DNA of 64,000 bases from Malus domestica (GCF_042453785.1 NC_091674.1:30391501-30455500), one strand, 5' to 3'. Counted from the stretch's first letter, positions 41,890 through 54,431 are shown. Numbers and translations are program-made. Notes: generated from the letters alone by a model not told the origin.

Positions 41890-44800
41890 CTCCTCCTCAA
41901 GTTGGAGTGTATGTTAATGACACCCAACTTGCCAAGTAGAACTTCGAACTGTGTTGAACTCAACGGCTTAGTGAAGATATCAGCTGGTTGATCATTGGTC
42001 CGTATGTAAGCCGTGCGTATCATTCCTTCTTGAACCTTCTCTCGTACTAGATGACAATCGATTTCTATGTGCTTCGTTCGTTCATGAAAAACAGGATTTG
42101 AAACAATGTGTAATGCTGCTTGATTGTCACAAAACAACTTGACTGGCTGAGAATGGTTCACTCTTAGGTCCTTCAAAATATTCTTCAGCCATATGATTTC
42201 ACAACATGTGGTGGCCATGGAACGGTATTCAGCCTCTGCACTCGAACGAGATATTGTTGTTTGTTTCTTAGTTTTCCAAGAAATAGGTGCGTGACCGAGC
42301 AAACAGTACCCCGTTATCGACCTTCTAGTATCTTGACATCTAGCCCAATCAGCATCACAAAATGCTTGTAATTGCAATGAGCCTGTGGAAGGAAGAAAAA
42401 TCCCTTGTCCAGGTGCTTGTTTAATGTACTTGAGGACCTTGTGCGCAGCATCAAGGTGTGGTTGCCGAGGTTTCTCCATGAACTGACTTAGCATGTGAAC
42501 AGCATAAGCCAAGTCAGGCCTTGTTATGGTCAAGTATATTAACCTCCCCACAAGTCGTCTATACGATGAAGGATCATTCAGCTCATTTCCTTCCATTTGT
42601 GTGTATGACAAATTTTGATCCACAGGGAACCGAGAAGGCTTAACGCCTAGAAACCCAGCATCTTCCAATATTTCGATAGCATATTTACATTGACATATAG
42701 TAATTCCATGCTTTGATCGTGCAACTTCTATTCCTAAGAAATATTTGAGTTGCCCCAAGTCTTTCAGTTTGAAACGCTGAGAGAGGAACTGCTTGGTTTC
42801 TTCAATTTCATGCAGATTATTCCCTGATAATATCACATCATCAACATATACTAGTAAAGCAATGAAGTTACCATGACGACTTCGGACGAATAGTGAATAG
42901 TCGGACCGTGATTGATGAAATCCAGCAGTCTTCAGAGCATGAGATAACTTAATGAACCATTGCCTTGAAGCTTGCTTTAAACCGTAGAGGGATTTATTCA
43001 ACTTGCATACTCAAGTCTCCCCCTTTCGTCCGAAACCAGGAGGCAAGGTCATGTAGACATCCTCGTCAAGATCACCATTTAAGAAAGCATTGTTGACATC
43101 CAGCTAATGAAGATGCCAACCTTGCACAGCGGCGACACTGAGGAGCACACGAACTGTGGTTAACTTGGCGACAGGAGCAAAGGTTTCTCGATAATCAACA
43201 CCTTCAATTTGACCGTAACCTTTGGCAACGAGGCGGGCTTTGTACCGGTCAATGGTGCCATCAGGTTTGAGTTTGATCTTGTAAACCCATTTACAACCAA
43301 TGGGACGTTTGTGCAGCGGCAAAGTCACGAGGGTCCAGGTATGATTGGCTTGAAGGGCAGCAATTTCATGTTGCATGGCATCACGCCAGTGTGGATCATG
43401 GATAGCCTGTGAAAAACTGGTAGGTTCTCTGAGGAGGGAAAGATTAGTGGTATATGCTTTATGGTGAGAAGAGAGTCGATCGTAGGACAAATAAGTGGAG
43501 AGAGGGTGAGAAGTACCTGATGAGGAAAGAGCCACGTTCGTAAAAGATGTGGGAGCAGGCCTGGACAGGAGATCAACCTCGACATGAAAGTCCTGCAAAA
43601 AAGAAGAGGGTTTGGTGGGGCGTGTGCTACGTCGTGGTGGAGTGGGTGGGGCTGGGGAGGGAGAGGGTAGGATTATGGTGTCTGGAGATGGTGCATGTGG
43701 TGGTGTAGAAGGTGGGGAAGGAGAAGAAGGTGTGTGGGGGGGGTGAAGGCGCGGATGACGGGGAAAGAGGCGCGGATAGTGTGTGGGAGGTGGAGAGGTC
43801 AGTGGAGAGGGTGGGTAGTAGTGGTCGCGGGACAGGGAAGGGATCTGCAACAAGGGGAGATAAGGAGTGGTTTGGGATGGTGGACTGTGGTTGAGCAGCG
43901 GAAGTGTCAGAATGATAAGGGAAATGGTTTTCGAAAAAGAGCACGTCCCGTGAGACAAAAATTTTGTTAAGATGAAAATCGAAAAGTCGATAACCCTTTT
44001 GGCCATATGGGTACCCAAGAAAAACACAACGACGAGCACGGGGATCAAATTTGGAAGGTTTATATGCGTGAGTGGAAGCAAAACACAAGCAACCAAAAAC
44101 ACGTAAGTGGAAGTAACTGGGTGCTGTTTAGAACAACATTTCATAAGGTGTCTTCCCTTGGAGAAGAGGTGTGGGTGTGCGGTTGATGAGATAGGCTGAA
44201 GTGAGTATGGCGTCCCCCCAAAAACGTTTTGGCATGTTGGCTTGAAAGAGTAAAGCTCGGGCAACATTTAATAAATGTCGATGCTTACATTCAGCAACAC
44301 CATTTTGCTGGGGTGTGTGCACGCAGCTGGTTTGATGGACAATACATTTCGTTGCATAAAAACTATCAAGCTTAAACTCGGGACCATTATCACTACAAAT
44401 GATTTTGACTTTGGTATTAAATTGGGTTTCGACCAAATGAACAAATTGCACAAGAAGCTGCTGTGTGTCAGATTTATATTTCATTAGGTAAATCCAGGTG
44501 CTCCGAGTGTAATCATCAACGATAATGAGAAAATATTTTGCACCAGAAATAGAGGGAACGTGATACCCCCCCCCCCCCCCAAATATCAACATGTATCAAT
44601 TCAAAACAAGATTTAGTGGATATGGAACTCAGGGAAAATGGTGCTCTTGTTTGCTTGGCTAAAGGACAAATGACACACTTATTTGAATCACAAAAACTTG
44701 GTTTTAAAAAAGGAAATGACATGGAAACAGTTTTGGATGGATGGTCGAGGCGTTGATGTTAAAGATGATGGTTGGTTGTGCTAATGGTGTTGCATGTTCC

Positions 44801-46292
44801 TTTCTTTGATGGGTCGAGATAGTAGAGGCCCCCCCATTCAATTCCCGTCCCAATCATCTTCCCCGAGCGTAAGTCTTGTATGACACAAAACTGTTTTAGG
44901 AAGATGGTAATATAAAGGGAATCATATGCGAGTTTGCTAATGGATATCAGATTTAAGGTAAAGAATGGGACACACAAAACATTATCAAGCACAAGTGTGG
45001 GAGAGAATACCACTTGTCCAATGTGAGTGACCGTGGCAAGGGAACCATTGGGGAGTTCAACAGTGTGATTTGTAACTGGCCTCGATGATGTGAGATAATG
45101 AGGACTGCAAACAACGTGGTTCGTTGCACCACTATCCAAGATCTAAACATTTTTAATGCCATTCTGCATGAAGGAAAATGTTTTACCTGAGAGTTCTTCA
45201 TTAGTCGAAGAGTTACCCACGTGATTTGCAAATGAGGAACGATTTTTGTTTTAACATGGCAAGGATCTGCTTACAATCTTCTTGGGAAAAGGGAAAGCTT
45301 GGCATCCCATCTCTCTTGTCATGCACGGCAACTTGATTTCCCTTGGAAGTTGATGAACGGCTTTGTTCAGTTTCAGCAGCTGCTTTGCATTTGCGGCAAT
45401 ATTCGAAGGTATGACCCTTCCAACCACAGAAAGTGCATTTGAGATGGGCACGACAATTTTTGGTGCTATGGTTCGTCTTGTTACATTTGCCACAGCGAGG
45501 ACCACCATCCTCGGTTTCAAGCTCGCGTCCACCATGCTTTACAGCAAAAGCTGCTGCTTCAGGTTGAGGGGTATTCTTTCCATTTGAAACTTCCGCCTGC
45601 TTCTCATGGCGAAGAACAAGAGAGTAAGCTTTGTTCACTGTGGGAAAAGGCTCAAGAAGAAGGATATTACTACGGTCAGTGGAAAAGGAATCACTTAAAC
45701 CCATGAGAAATTTCATTGTTTTCTGGGTCTCAACATAAGAGATGATTTCCTTCTTTGTATCGCAGCTACATGCAGGAATAGAACACAGTACATCACGCTC
45801 GTCCCACAAGCCTTTTAGTTTGGTAAAGTATGAACTCACCGGCATGTTACCTTGCACACAATCATGGATCTCGTTTTCTACATGAAACAATTGAACGATA
45901 TTTGCATGAGAAAACCGTTCTTGTAAATCAAGCCACATCTGCCTTGCATCCTTGCAGTTGATGACGCTGCTTGAGATTTCTTTTGACATGGATCCTAAGA
46001 GCCATGTTTTAACCAGATTATTGCAGCGATTCCATTGCTGCAATCCTTCATGTTCATCTTCACTCGGCTTCTTGATAGTCCCATCAACAAGCCCTAATTT
46101 GTTCTTGATCGTTAAGGCCATGGTCATGGATTGAATCCATGTACTGTAATTGTCTTCCACCAATGGCTGCGACACAAGTACTGCACCAGGTTGATCTGAA
46201 TGATGGAGATAAAGTGGGTGGTTAGGACTCTCCCACTTTAGATGTGAAGTCATGCTCGAGGAAGTTGACTTCGTGTCTGTGTTATCACCCAT
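41862..46292 (-). pseudogene. Copia 3 gag-pol, few lesions
   Basis: Gag 45213-46292 (359 codons, with CGKCNKTNHSTKNC and CTFCGWKGHTFEYC zinc knuckles). Protease starts at about 45139 (MDSGATNHV). Integrase is at 44128-44722 (HVDIWG, VDDYTRSTW, CSDNGPEF, TPQQNGVAE). The start of reverse transcriptase is at 43104-43340, and its rest plus RNase H is at 41862-43001 ([33 protein letters not shown]). A run of 14 C at 44567-44580 breaks integrase by a frameshift. Two stops interrupt reverse transcriptase: TAG after GWHLH near 43106 and TGA after GRKGET near 43012. Each is one C-to-T change from a sense codon. The polyprotein is otherwise nearly complete. Confidence 0.93.
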
Positions 46293-46370
46293 GGCTATGG
46301 TTTGCTAGGGTTGTTTTGGTGTTTGTGTGTTTGCTGTTTATTTTCCCAGATATCAATCACTCTGGTACCA

Positions 46371-46569
46371 TCATAATAATCACATAATGGGATTATAATA
46401 TTCTATTCATATTCAACAACTAGGTTTACAGCTTTATACAACCATTCGGTCAATGAGATCCTAAACTATTGCCTACAAGCAAGGCTTGATTAGAAACTAA
46501 ATAGGAAAGGAAATAACTACAATATCAATTTACAATGTTGACTAAGTAATAGAGATATTTTCCTTAACA
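46371..46569 (-). repeat. 5' LTR of Copia 3
   Basis: 199 bp, partner of 41691-41889, followed on the minus strand by the primer-binding site. Confidence 0.92.
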
Positions 46570-47757
46570 AAAAGCATTGGAAAGTAAGACAAACTGGTTG
46601 TCTTTTTCTGATTGTTGAGAAAGTCTTTGTTTGTCCTTTCTCCCTTGTCTCTCTCCTTCGCCCCCTTCCTATTCGCTTGATTCCTTCCATCTTTGATCGT
46701 CCTTCTACGTATGTCTGACTTTTACATTCAAAGATGTTGTCTGCACCCCCATATCCAAAATGCTGCTGCTAAACTTGTCCATGTCGAAACTAAAATATTG
46801 CCCGGCGCGGGGCATTCTATGTTATATACCTGCCTATAGTTCTTGGAATATAAGATATATGCATATTTGGGAACGTTACATTAATTGTTGGTAGATTAAA
46901 AGGTCTCTACTTTTTTCAAGCCAATGATGGATAATAAACTTTGCTAGGTCAAACATTAGCAAGATATGAACAGGGGTTGCCCAATGGTTGAGAACAAATT
47001 CGAGGCCTGTATTTCACATGGCACGTTCTGGGTTTGATTCCTAATGTTGGTGAATCACACGGTGGTGGCCAGGAGAAGCTGAAATGCCCTTGTGGGTCTT
47101 CCTGAAAAGATGGATCATCGTGACGAAACAACCTACTGGTCCGCGAGGGTAGATGAGTTCTTATTAATAACGTCGAGTTTACATTATACAAAGGTTCAAA
47201 CATAATCATCTGTAGTAAGTTCTAATGATGGTCTCCTTTTATAGTTGAGGACGATTTCGTCCGCGGCCAATTTGAGACTCTAGTAGCTTTATTCTGATCC
47301 TAACACATGTCGCGTTGTGATTGACCTCCTGGTTTGAGAAAAACTCTTGTGCTTTGGCAGAAGTGTCTTAACAAGAATCCTTCAATGCGTCTCTGAATGT
47401 ATAAAATTGACTAGTGCTCGATAATTTTGGAATTAATGAAGTATGTTACAAACACAATTAAAAGCAAAATTAATAGCCAATTGTAATGATGCACTGTAAG
47501 ACAAATTGGAAGGCTAGCTTAACATGTGAATCCAAAGGTTTTCGAACAGATTATAATAATAACCTATTCTGCAGGTGAATTTTCGGTTACAAGGGGAATC
47601 CGACATTTCCATCTCGTCCTTCCCAAACCACTTGAGCTAGGACTCGTACAGTGGTTTTATGCCACTTAGTCGTATAAAAAGAAAACTAGCATAACAATGA
47701 AGCAAATGAAATTTAACAACATCTTCATGAATACTGAAACATCATGTTCGCATCATT
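46570..47757 (-). repeat. SABATH copy 2 distal spacer and 3' flank of copy 3
   Basis: Continues the spacer interrupted at 41690. The first 620 bp are the closest match to 60-240 plus 1129-1577 at the left edge. It carries the empty site of the hAT element at 46738-46747. The last 70 bp lie downstream of the copy 3 stop codon. No gene. Confidence 0.85.
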
Positions 47758-49080
47758 TTACTTGCGCTTCAGCACGGCAAGAAAGGTAATTGCAGTTTCA
47801 GTCCCTGACGCAATGATGGAGGATTGCTCTTCAAGTTTCTTGAGATACAAGTCAAAGAGCTCATCTAAGATTTCTTCTCCGAATTGCTGCTTGATCATTC
47901 CCTCAGAGCCAGCTCTCATGTGAGATACAACGAGTTGGATTGGAGAGACAGTGGAAGATACCAGAGTGCGAGGTATTGTTTCCAACTTGTCTAAACTAAA
48001 ATGTTCATTTCTTTCTACAGCAGCTTCCAGTTCTTGGGAAGTCATGATATACACAGGAATGTTAAATGTATCTACTTTCTCTTCACTTACTAATCCCTGC
48101 GCAAAGAAACACATGGAATCCATAAACAAAATTTCTTATGTAATTGAACGGAAAGTGAGAAATAGAAATACCATTACTCACCTTCCTAGCCATGTCCATG
48201 AGACAAGACCCTATAAGTTGAAAGGACACGTTTACCAAAGAATTAGAATGAGGGAGAGTATTGGGCCGGCCTGGAATGACAAGAACCATCATTCCTCCGT
48301 CTGCAATCTCTTGTGCCCTGGCATTCAGAAAGCACTCCATGTCCTCAGCATGCTGTGCTTCGTAAGCCCTTGCCACTTCATCAGTGGAGTTTGAGTAATG
48401 GATTCGTCCTTTGTTCCATGCTGAACTGTTTTTGTCCACCACCTGTTTTGGTACTCTAGAAAGCCACTGAAGGGCAAAAGATGAATGAAAAAAATTAATA
48501 GAAGCATTAGGAAATAGGCGACTGTAGAAAGAACCAGGCACGCCCGCAGCTTAGTATCGCCTGGTCTGCGGGAGGGATTTGAAGAGCCTGTTAAAATCAT
48601 TTAGAGTATGATCATTAAAGAAGACTTGAAATTCAGGGATCTGCAAATTCAGCCCTTGGCTCTGAAACTTGAATTCCACAGCTTCGAGTATGTTCTCAAC
48701 CGCGATAAATGTGTTTGGCCCGACAGAGCAACCCAAATCAGCAATGCAAAAGGTGTTAGAAGATAACAACACGTCTGTGTTGAGCTTTTCTGCAACTGCC
48801 TTGCTTAAGAGTTCCTTGGCAGCATCCACATATCCTTTCTGCAAGGATATACGAAATACAAAATCATTGTTCAAGTTACTGATAGTTCCTTAGTTTGTTC
48901 TGAATTTCGTATACAAAGAGATCAAGGACTTCGATAAAAGTGCGCATTACCAAATAATAAATTTTGAAATGAATTCATATAAACCTGAAAAGTTGAGTTG
49001 TTGGCATAGCTGTTGGGGCCATCCCCACCTTTCATTGGATATGCTTCGGAGAACTTACTGGTTTCCTCGACTGCAGCCAT
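47758..49080 (-). pseudogene. SABATH methyltransferase copy 3, one nonsense codon
   Basis: Exon 1 48985-49080, exon 2 48182-48838 (657 nt), exon 3 47758-48096, with both introns GT-AG and in phase. Exon 2 holds TAA at 48551-48553 where the sister copies have TAC (residue Tyr128, the second Y of RRYY). The frame is open before and after. Nothing else is broken: the SAM loop DLGCSVGPNT, FFHSSFALQWLS and GGMMVLVIPGR are present. A truncated 127-residue product would contain the SAM loop but no substrate pocket. A sequencing error or a segregating allele is possible. Confidence 0.88.
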
Positions 49081-50455
49081 CTCTCTCTCTCTCTCTATGT
49101 TTCTCTGCTGTGTGTCATGTGTTGTATCATGAGGTTCATCATTCTTATATCTGCATTTGCGGTCGTTCCTACTCTACTACCTGACACTATCAAAAGACAA
49201 TGTAAAATAATTAATTAGGAAACTTGAAAAGCATTGGAATGTAATACAAACTGGTGGTCTTTTCTGATTGTTGAGAAAGACTTTGTTTGTCCTTCTCCCT
49301 TGTCTCACTCCTTCGCCCCCTTCCTAGCTATTCGCTTGATTCCTTCCGTCTTTGATCGTCCTTCTCCATATGTCTGACATTTACATTCAAAGATGCTGGC
49401 TGCACTCCCATATACAAAATGCTGCTGCTAAACTTGTCCTTGTCGAAACTAAAAGATTGCCCAGCGCGGGGCTTTCTATGTTATATACCTGCCAATAGTT
49501 CTTGGATTATAAGATATATGTATATTTGGGAACGTTACATTAATTGTTGGTAAAGTAAAGGATCTCTACTTTTTTCCAAACCAATGATGCAGAAAGCTTT
49601 GGTAGGTCAAAGATTAGCAAGATATGAACAATCATGGGGTGGCCCACTGATTGGGAACAAATTTCAAGCTCGTATTCCACATAGCACGTTCTAGGTTTGA
49701 TTAATGGTGCTGGTGAATCATATGATGATGGTCAGGAGAAGTTGAAATGTCTCTGTGAGTCTTCTCGGCCCCCAAAATGGTGGATTGCCGTGACAAAACC
49801 ACTCGTTGGTCCACAAGGGTAGAGGTGTCTCATTTATAATGTAGAGTTTGCATTCTACAAAGGTTCAAGCATAGTCATTATTAATAAGTTCTAATAATGG
49901 TCTCTTTTTACAGTTGAGGACGCTTTCGTCCTCAGCCAATGTGGGACTCTAGGAGGTTTATTCTGATGTTGACACATGTAGCGTTGTGATTGGTCTCTTG
50001 GTTGGAAAGAAACTCTTGTGCTTCAACAGGGGGCCTCAACACGAATCTTTCAATGTGCCTTTGAAAGTATTGGTGCTGGATAGTTTCGGAATTAGTGAAG
50101 TATTGTACAAACACTATTAAAAGCAAAATTAATAGACAATTGTAATGATGCAGTGTAAGACAAATTGGAAGGCTAGCTTAATATGATACAATGCATTATA
50201 TGTGAATTAAGGTTTTCAAACAGATTATAATAATAACACATTCTGCAGGCTAGAGAGTATCTCTCTCCTGCAGTGAATTTTCGGTTACAAGGGGAATCCA
50301 ACATTTCCATCTCGTCTTCCCAAGCCACTTGAGCTAAGACTCGTACAGAGGTTTTATTCCACTTAGTCGTATAAAAAAGAAAACTAACATAACAATGAAG
50401 CAAATGAAATTTGACAACATCTTCATGAGTACTGAGACATCATGTTCGCATCATT
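49081..50455 (-). repeat. SABATH spacer between copies 3 and 4, free of insertions
   Basis: The one uninterrupted spacer in the window (about 1.37 kb). It serves as the reference empty site for Copia A, Copia 2 and the AT-rich MITE. Both gene flanks are included. ORFs here are not conserved between units as proteins. Confidence 0.85.
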
Positions 50456-51784
50456 TTACTTGCGCTTCAGCACGGCAAGAAAGATGATTGCAGTTTCAGT
50501 CCCTGACGCAATGATGGAGGGTTGCTCTTCAAGTTTCTTGAGATACAAGTCAAAGAGATCATTTAAGATTTCTTCTCCGAATTGCTGCTTGACGATTCCC
50601 TCAAAGCCAGCTCTCATGTGAGATACAACGAGTTGGATTGGAGAGACAGTGGGAGGAACCGGAGTGTGAGGTATTGTTTCCAACTTCTTTAAACTAAAAT
50701 GTTTATTTCTTTCTACAGCAGCTTCCAGTTCTTGAGGAGTCATGGCATACACAGGAATGTTAAATGTATCTACTTTCTCTTCACTTACTAATCCCTGCGC
50801 AAAGGAAAAACACATGGACGTCATAAACAAAATTTCTTGTGTAATTGAACGCAAAGCGAGAAATAGAAATACCATTGCTCACCTTCCTAGCCATGTCCAT
50901 GAGGCAAGACCCTATAAGTTGAAAGCTCACATTTCCCACAGAGTCAGAATGAGGGAGAGTATTGGGTCTGCCTGGAATGACGAGTACCATCATTCCTCCA
51001 TCTGCAATCTCTTGTGCCCTGGCATTCAGAAAGCACTCCATGTCCTCAGCATGTTGAGCTTCGTAAGCCCTTACGACTTCATCAGTGGAGTTTGAGTAAT
51101 GGATTCGTCTTTTGTTCCATGCTGGACTGTTTTTGTCCACCACCTCTTTTGGTACTCTAGAAAGCCACTGAAGGGCATAAGTTGAATAAAAAAAATGAAT
51201 AGAAGCATTAGGAAATAAGCGACCGTAGAAAGAACCAGGCAAACCCGCAGCATAGTATCGCCTGGCCTGCGGGAGGGATTTGAAGAGCCTGTTAAAATCA
51301 TTTTGAGTATGATCATTAAAGAAGACTTGAAATTCAGGGATCTGCGAATTCAGCCCATGGCTCTGAAACTTGAATTTCACAGCTTCGAGTAGGTTTTCAA
51401 CCGCTATAAATGTGTTTGGCCCGACAGAGCAACCCAAATCAGCAATGTAAAAGGTGTTCGAAGATAACAAGACATTTACGTCGAGCTCTTCTGCAACTGC
51501 CTTGCTTAAAAGTTCTTTGGCAGCATCCACAGTTCCTTTCTGCAAGGACAATATACAAAATACAAAATCATTGTTTGAATTACCGACTGTTCCTTAGTTT
51601 GTCCCGAACTTCGCATACAAAGAGATCAAGGACTTCGATAAAAGTGAGCAAGACAAAATAAGAAATTTTGAAATGAATTCATATAAACCTGCAAAGTTGA
51701 GTTGTTGGCATAGCTGTTGGGGCCATCTCCACCTTTCATTGGATGCTCTTCGGAGAACTTACTTGTTTCCTCGACTGCAGCCAT
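50456..51784 (-). CDS. SABATH carboxyl methyltransferase, copy 4 (363 aa, three exons)
   Basis: Exon 1 51689-51784 (32 codons), exon 2 50883-51539 (219 codons), exon 3 50456-50794 (112 codons and stop). Introns of 149 and 88 bp have GT-AG ends and phase 0. Start chosen at 51784: the same ATG is kept in all copies. Motifs: GGDGPNSYANNS, DLGCSVGPNT at 66-75, FNDHTQNDFN, PGSFYGRLFP, FFYSTYALQWLS (Y where sisters have H), GGMMVLVIPGR and C-terminal EEILDELFDLYLKKLEEQPS. Three codons longer than copies 1 and 2 after KLD. Role as for copy 2: SAM-dependent methylation of a small acid, with substrate unknown. It is the rightmost and structurally cleanest gene of the array, with no transposon in its immediate promoter. 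Confidence 0.9.
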
Positions 51785-52330
51785 CTCTCTCTTTCTCTAT
51801 GTTTCTCTGTTGTGTATGTCATGTATTGTATCATGGGGGGTCATTATTCTTGTATCTGCATTTCGGCCGTTCCTACTCTACTACCTGACGCTATCAAAAG
51901 AAGAAGTAAAACAATTAAAATTTAGAAAACGTGAAAAGGATTGGAAAGTATGACAAACTGGTTGTCTTTTTCTGATTGTTGAGAAAGTCTTTGTTTGTCC
52001 TTCTCCCTTGTCTCCTTCCTTCGCCCCCTTCCTATTCGCTTGATTCCTTCCATCTTTGATCGTCCTTCTACGTGTGTCTGACTTTTACATTCAAAGACGT
52101 TGTCTGCATTCCCATACCCAAAATGCTGCTGCTAAACTTCTCCGTGTCGAAACTAAAAGATTGCCCAGCGACGGGGCTTTCTATGTTATATAGCTGCCTA
52201 TAGTTGTTGGATTATAAGGTATATGTATATTTGGGAACGTTACATTAATTGTTGGTGGATTGAAAGGTCTCTATCTTCTTCAAACCAATGATGCAGAAAA
52301 CTTTGGTAGATCAAAGATTAGCAAGATATG
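51785..52330 (-). repeat. Upstream flank of SABATH copy 4 and right end of the array
   Basis: Matches the other spacers up to 52330 and then stops abruptly after 'agcaagatatg'. The missing part of the unit is not found further right. Confidence 0.85.
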
Positions 52331-52575
52331 GGTTCTCCAATCATTTCTATGGAAATGACACCACCAAATACACATAACACGAGGAGGAATACTTAAAAAG
52401 AAAAGTAAGGCTTATGATGGCCTTGTTTTTGCTTCAAACTTCAAAGGACAAATTAAACATATTAAGGTCCGTTTGGTAACCATGTCAAATTCTGCTTTTT
52501 TTTTAAATAAAAAACTGAAATCGAAATTGTTATTAGACGTTTCCGAATATTTATGTATAAATGCTGATAAATTTT
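52331..52575. other. Unique sequence right of the array
   Basis: No gene seen. 'ggtccgtttggtaacc' at about 52467 resembles the end of a Tourist-like MITE, but no partner end was found. The last 9 bp (52567-52575) are the left duplication of the next element. Confidence 0.5.
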
Positions 52576-53341
52576 GACCAAATTTTTTTCGTGATCTTTG
52601 TGGTGATACTCTACTTTTAAATAAACCCTTGTGGTGAAAAAGTTAGTAATTGTAATCCTGTGGTGAAATTCGTTATCAATCATAGTCCAAATTAGATTTT
52701 TCCTCATTCTTCTGTCATTTGTAGGGGTAAATTTGTTATTTTCGTTTTTATTGATTCTATGAACCAATCATAAAGTGCCATATGAACATAATTTATTTTT
52801 TTTAACTTTTAGAACTACAATAAAAGAATAAATAAACATTAAAATTACAAGGTTCATATTACCAAACTTTCTCATTTCAAGAGAGCCAAGAGTCGAAATT
52901 CAAGGTTTAAAAAATCATAAAGTACCTCACCACGTTTATGTTAGAATATAAGTTAGTATGCAAACATTGAATTTAGTTTTATTTTAAGAAGAACAGTGGT
53001 GGACGGGATGGCTAAGGTTATGTGAGAGAAGGGGGGGGGAGGTGGTGGGCGGTCATCGTGGCTGTGGCTGACAAGGGTAGGGATTGCGGAGGAATTTTTT
53101 TTTCCCTTCTATTTTTGTTGATTATAAAAATAAAAAAAAAAAGTGGAATTACCATAAAGAAAAGAAAAAAGAATGGAATGACTTTTTTCCCCTGCATGTG
53201 GATGAGATTTTAACAAAAATTTCAATTTGGATTACAATTGATATCGAACTTCACCACAGTGTTAAGATTAACATTTTTTTCATCACATGGGTCGATTTAA
53301 AAGTAGTGTCTCACCACAAGGATCAAGAAAAAAAATTGGCC
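52576..53341. mobile_element. Mutator-type MITE with long inverted repeats (766 bp)
   Basis: A 9-bp duplication ATAAATTTT lies at 52567-52575 and 53342-53350. The outer 150-170 bp of each end are imperfect inverted repeats (for example ctttgtggtgatactctact against tagtgtctcaccacaagg). The centre is a G-rich then A-rich low-complexity stretch (53020-53160). ORFs on either strand (106 and 93 codons) come from the inverted repeats and are not genes. Confidence 0.85.
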
Positions 53342-53350
53342 ATAAATTTT

Positions 53351-54234
53351 TACCTAAGAATATGACAGAACTAATGATATACAGTTTGCTAGAAGCAGCT
53401 GGTAATTAGGGTTGAACTTAAGGAAGTAATTAAAATGTACAGCGGCTGAGGAGAGTTGTTGGAGAAGCTGTATTCTCCATCCCGGCGATCATTGCATGGA
53501 CTTCAGACGAACGATGTCCAAACGTCCTACGTAATATGCTTATCTTTTTAATTATATATATATATTGGAAACTTTATTCTAATTCTTGACAAAGATGTCT
53601 TTTAAAATAAAACTATGAGTAAGATCAAAACCTAATTTTAGTCCCTTGATACATTAATCACCTCATTTATGTATCAAGGGTTTCTTCCTAATTTCAATGA
53701 ATTAATTATATTTCCTTATAATTTTCATTTTCATTTCATTCATCATAATATATTTTGTTGTAAACATTTAGATAAACTAATTTTTGTTATACAATATATT
53801 TCAATATACTTTGTCTTTCTCATTTAGGTACATTGATTCATTTAATATATTTTGGTATATCAAATTCGGTACACACATTTAGGTACATTAATTCAATATA
53901 ATACATTTCAATACATACATTTTGCTACGTACATTTCGGTACAATATTTCAAGATGATACATTTCAGTACAAATATTTCGGTACCAATATTTAAGTACAT
54001 TAATTGGATCTTTCAAGTTTGTAGAATATTAAATAAAATTAATAAATTAAAAAACGGTTTTTTGGTCAAAAAATAAATTAAAATGTGTAAATTAAAAAAA
54101 TTCAAATATTTTGATGAGTGACATTGAATAAAATACACATTAAATAATTTGAATTAAAGACACATAAAAGAACTATAATCAATAAGTAATCTAATACTAA
54201 ATTTTTATTAAATTTCAAACTTTTTCTTAGATTA
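53351..54234. other. AT-rich intergenic sequence with drifting repeats
   Basis: No gene seen. 53820-54010 carries about eight degenerate copies of a phrase like 'tacatttcggtacaatatttc' (about 20-25 bp apart), similar in style to the inside of the MITE at 23704-24719. There is a short (TA)n at about 53555. Confidence 0.6.
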
Positions 54235-54431
54235 AAGTTAAAGGGACAAGGATTGTCTGCCCTCCTAATTGTGGTACCCTTCCATGCCCTCCTATTTTGT
54301 GCGGTCACGGTTAAGCCATGTCAATATTTTATATTAATTTTTTAATGAGATAATAAGATAAAAAACAATAAAAATATAAAATATTGACGTGGCTTAACCA
54401 TAGACCGCACAAAATAGGAGGGCATGGAAGG

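Larger units (their letters stand above)
41691..46569 (-). mobile_element. Copia element 3, minus strand
   Basis: LTRs of 199 bp (41691-41889 and 46371-46569) differ at about three or four positions. Target duplication AAAAG at 41686-41690 and 46570-46574; the empty site in the first spacer is at 64-68. The primer-binding site TGGTACCAGAG (46360-46370) differs at one base from the usual form. The LTR begins TGTTAAGG but ends ATGA instead of CA. It lies in the promoter region of SABATH copy 2. Confidence 0.93.
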
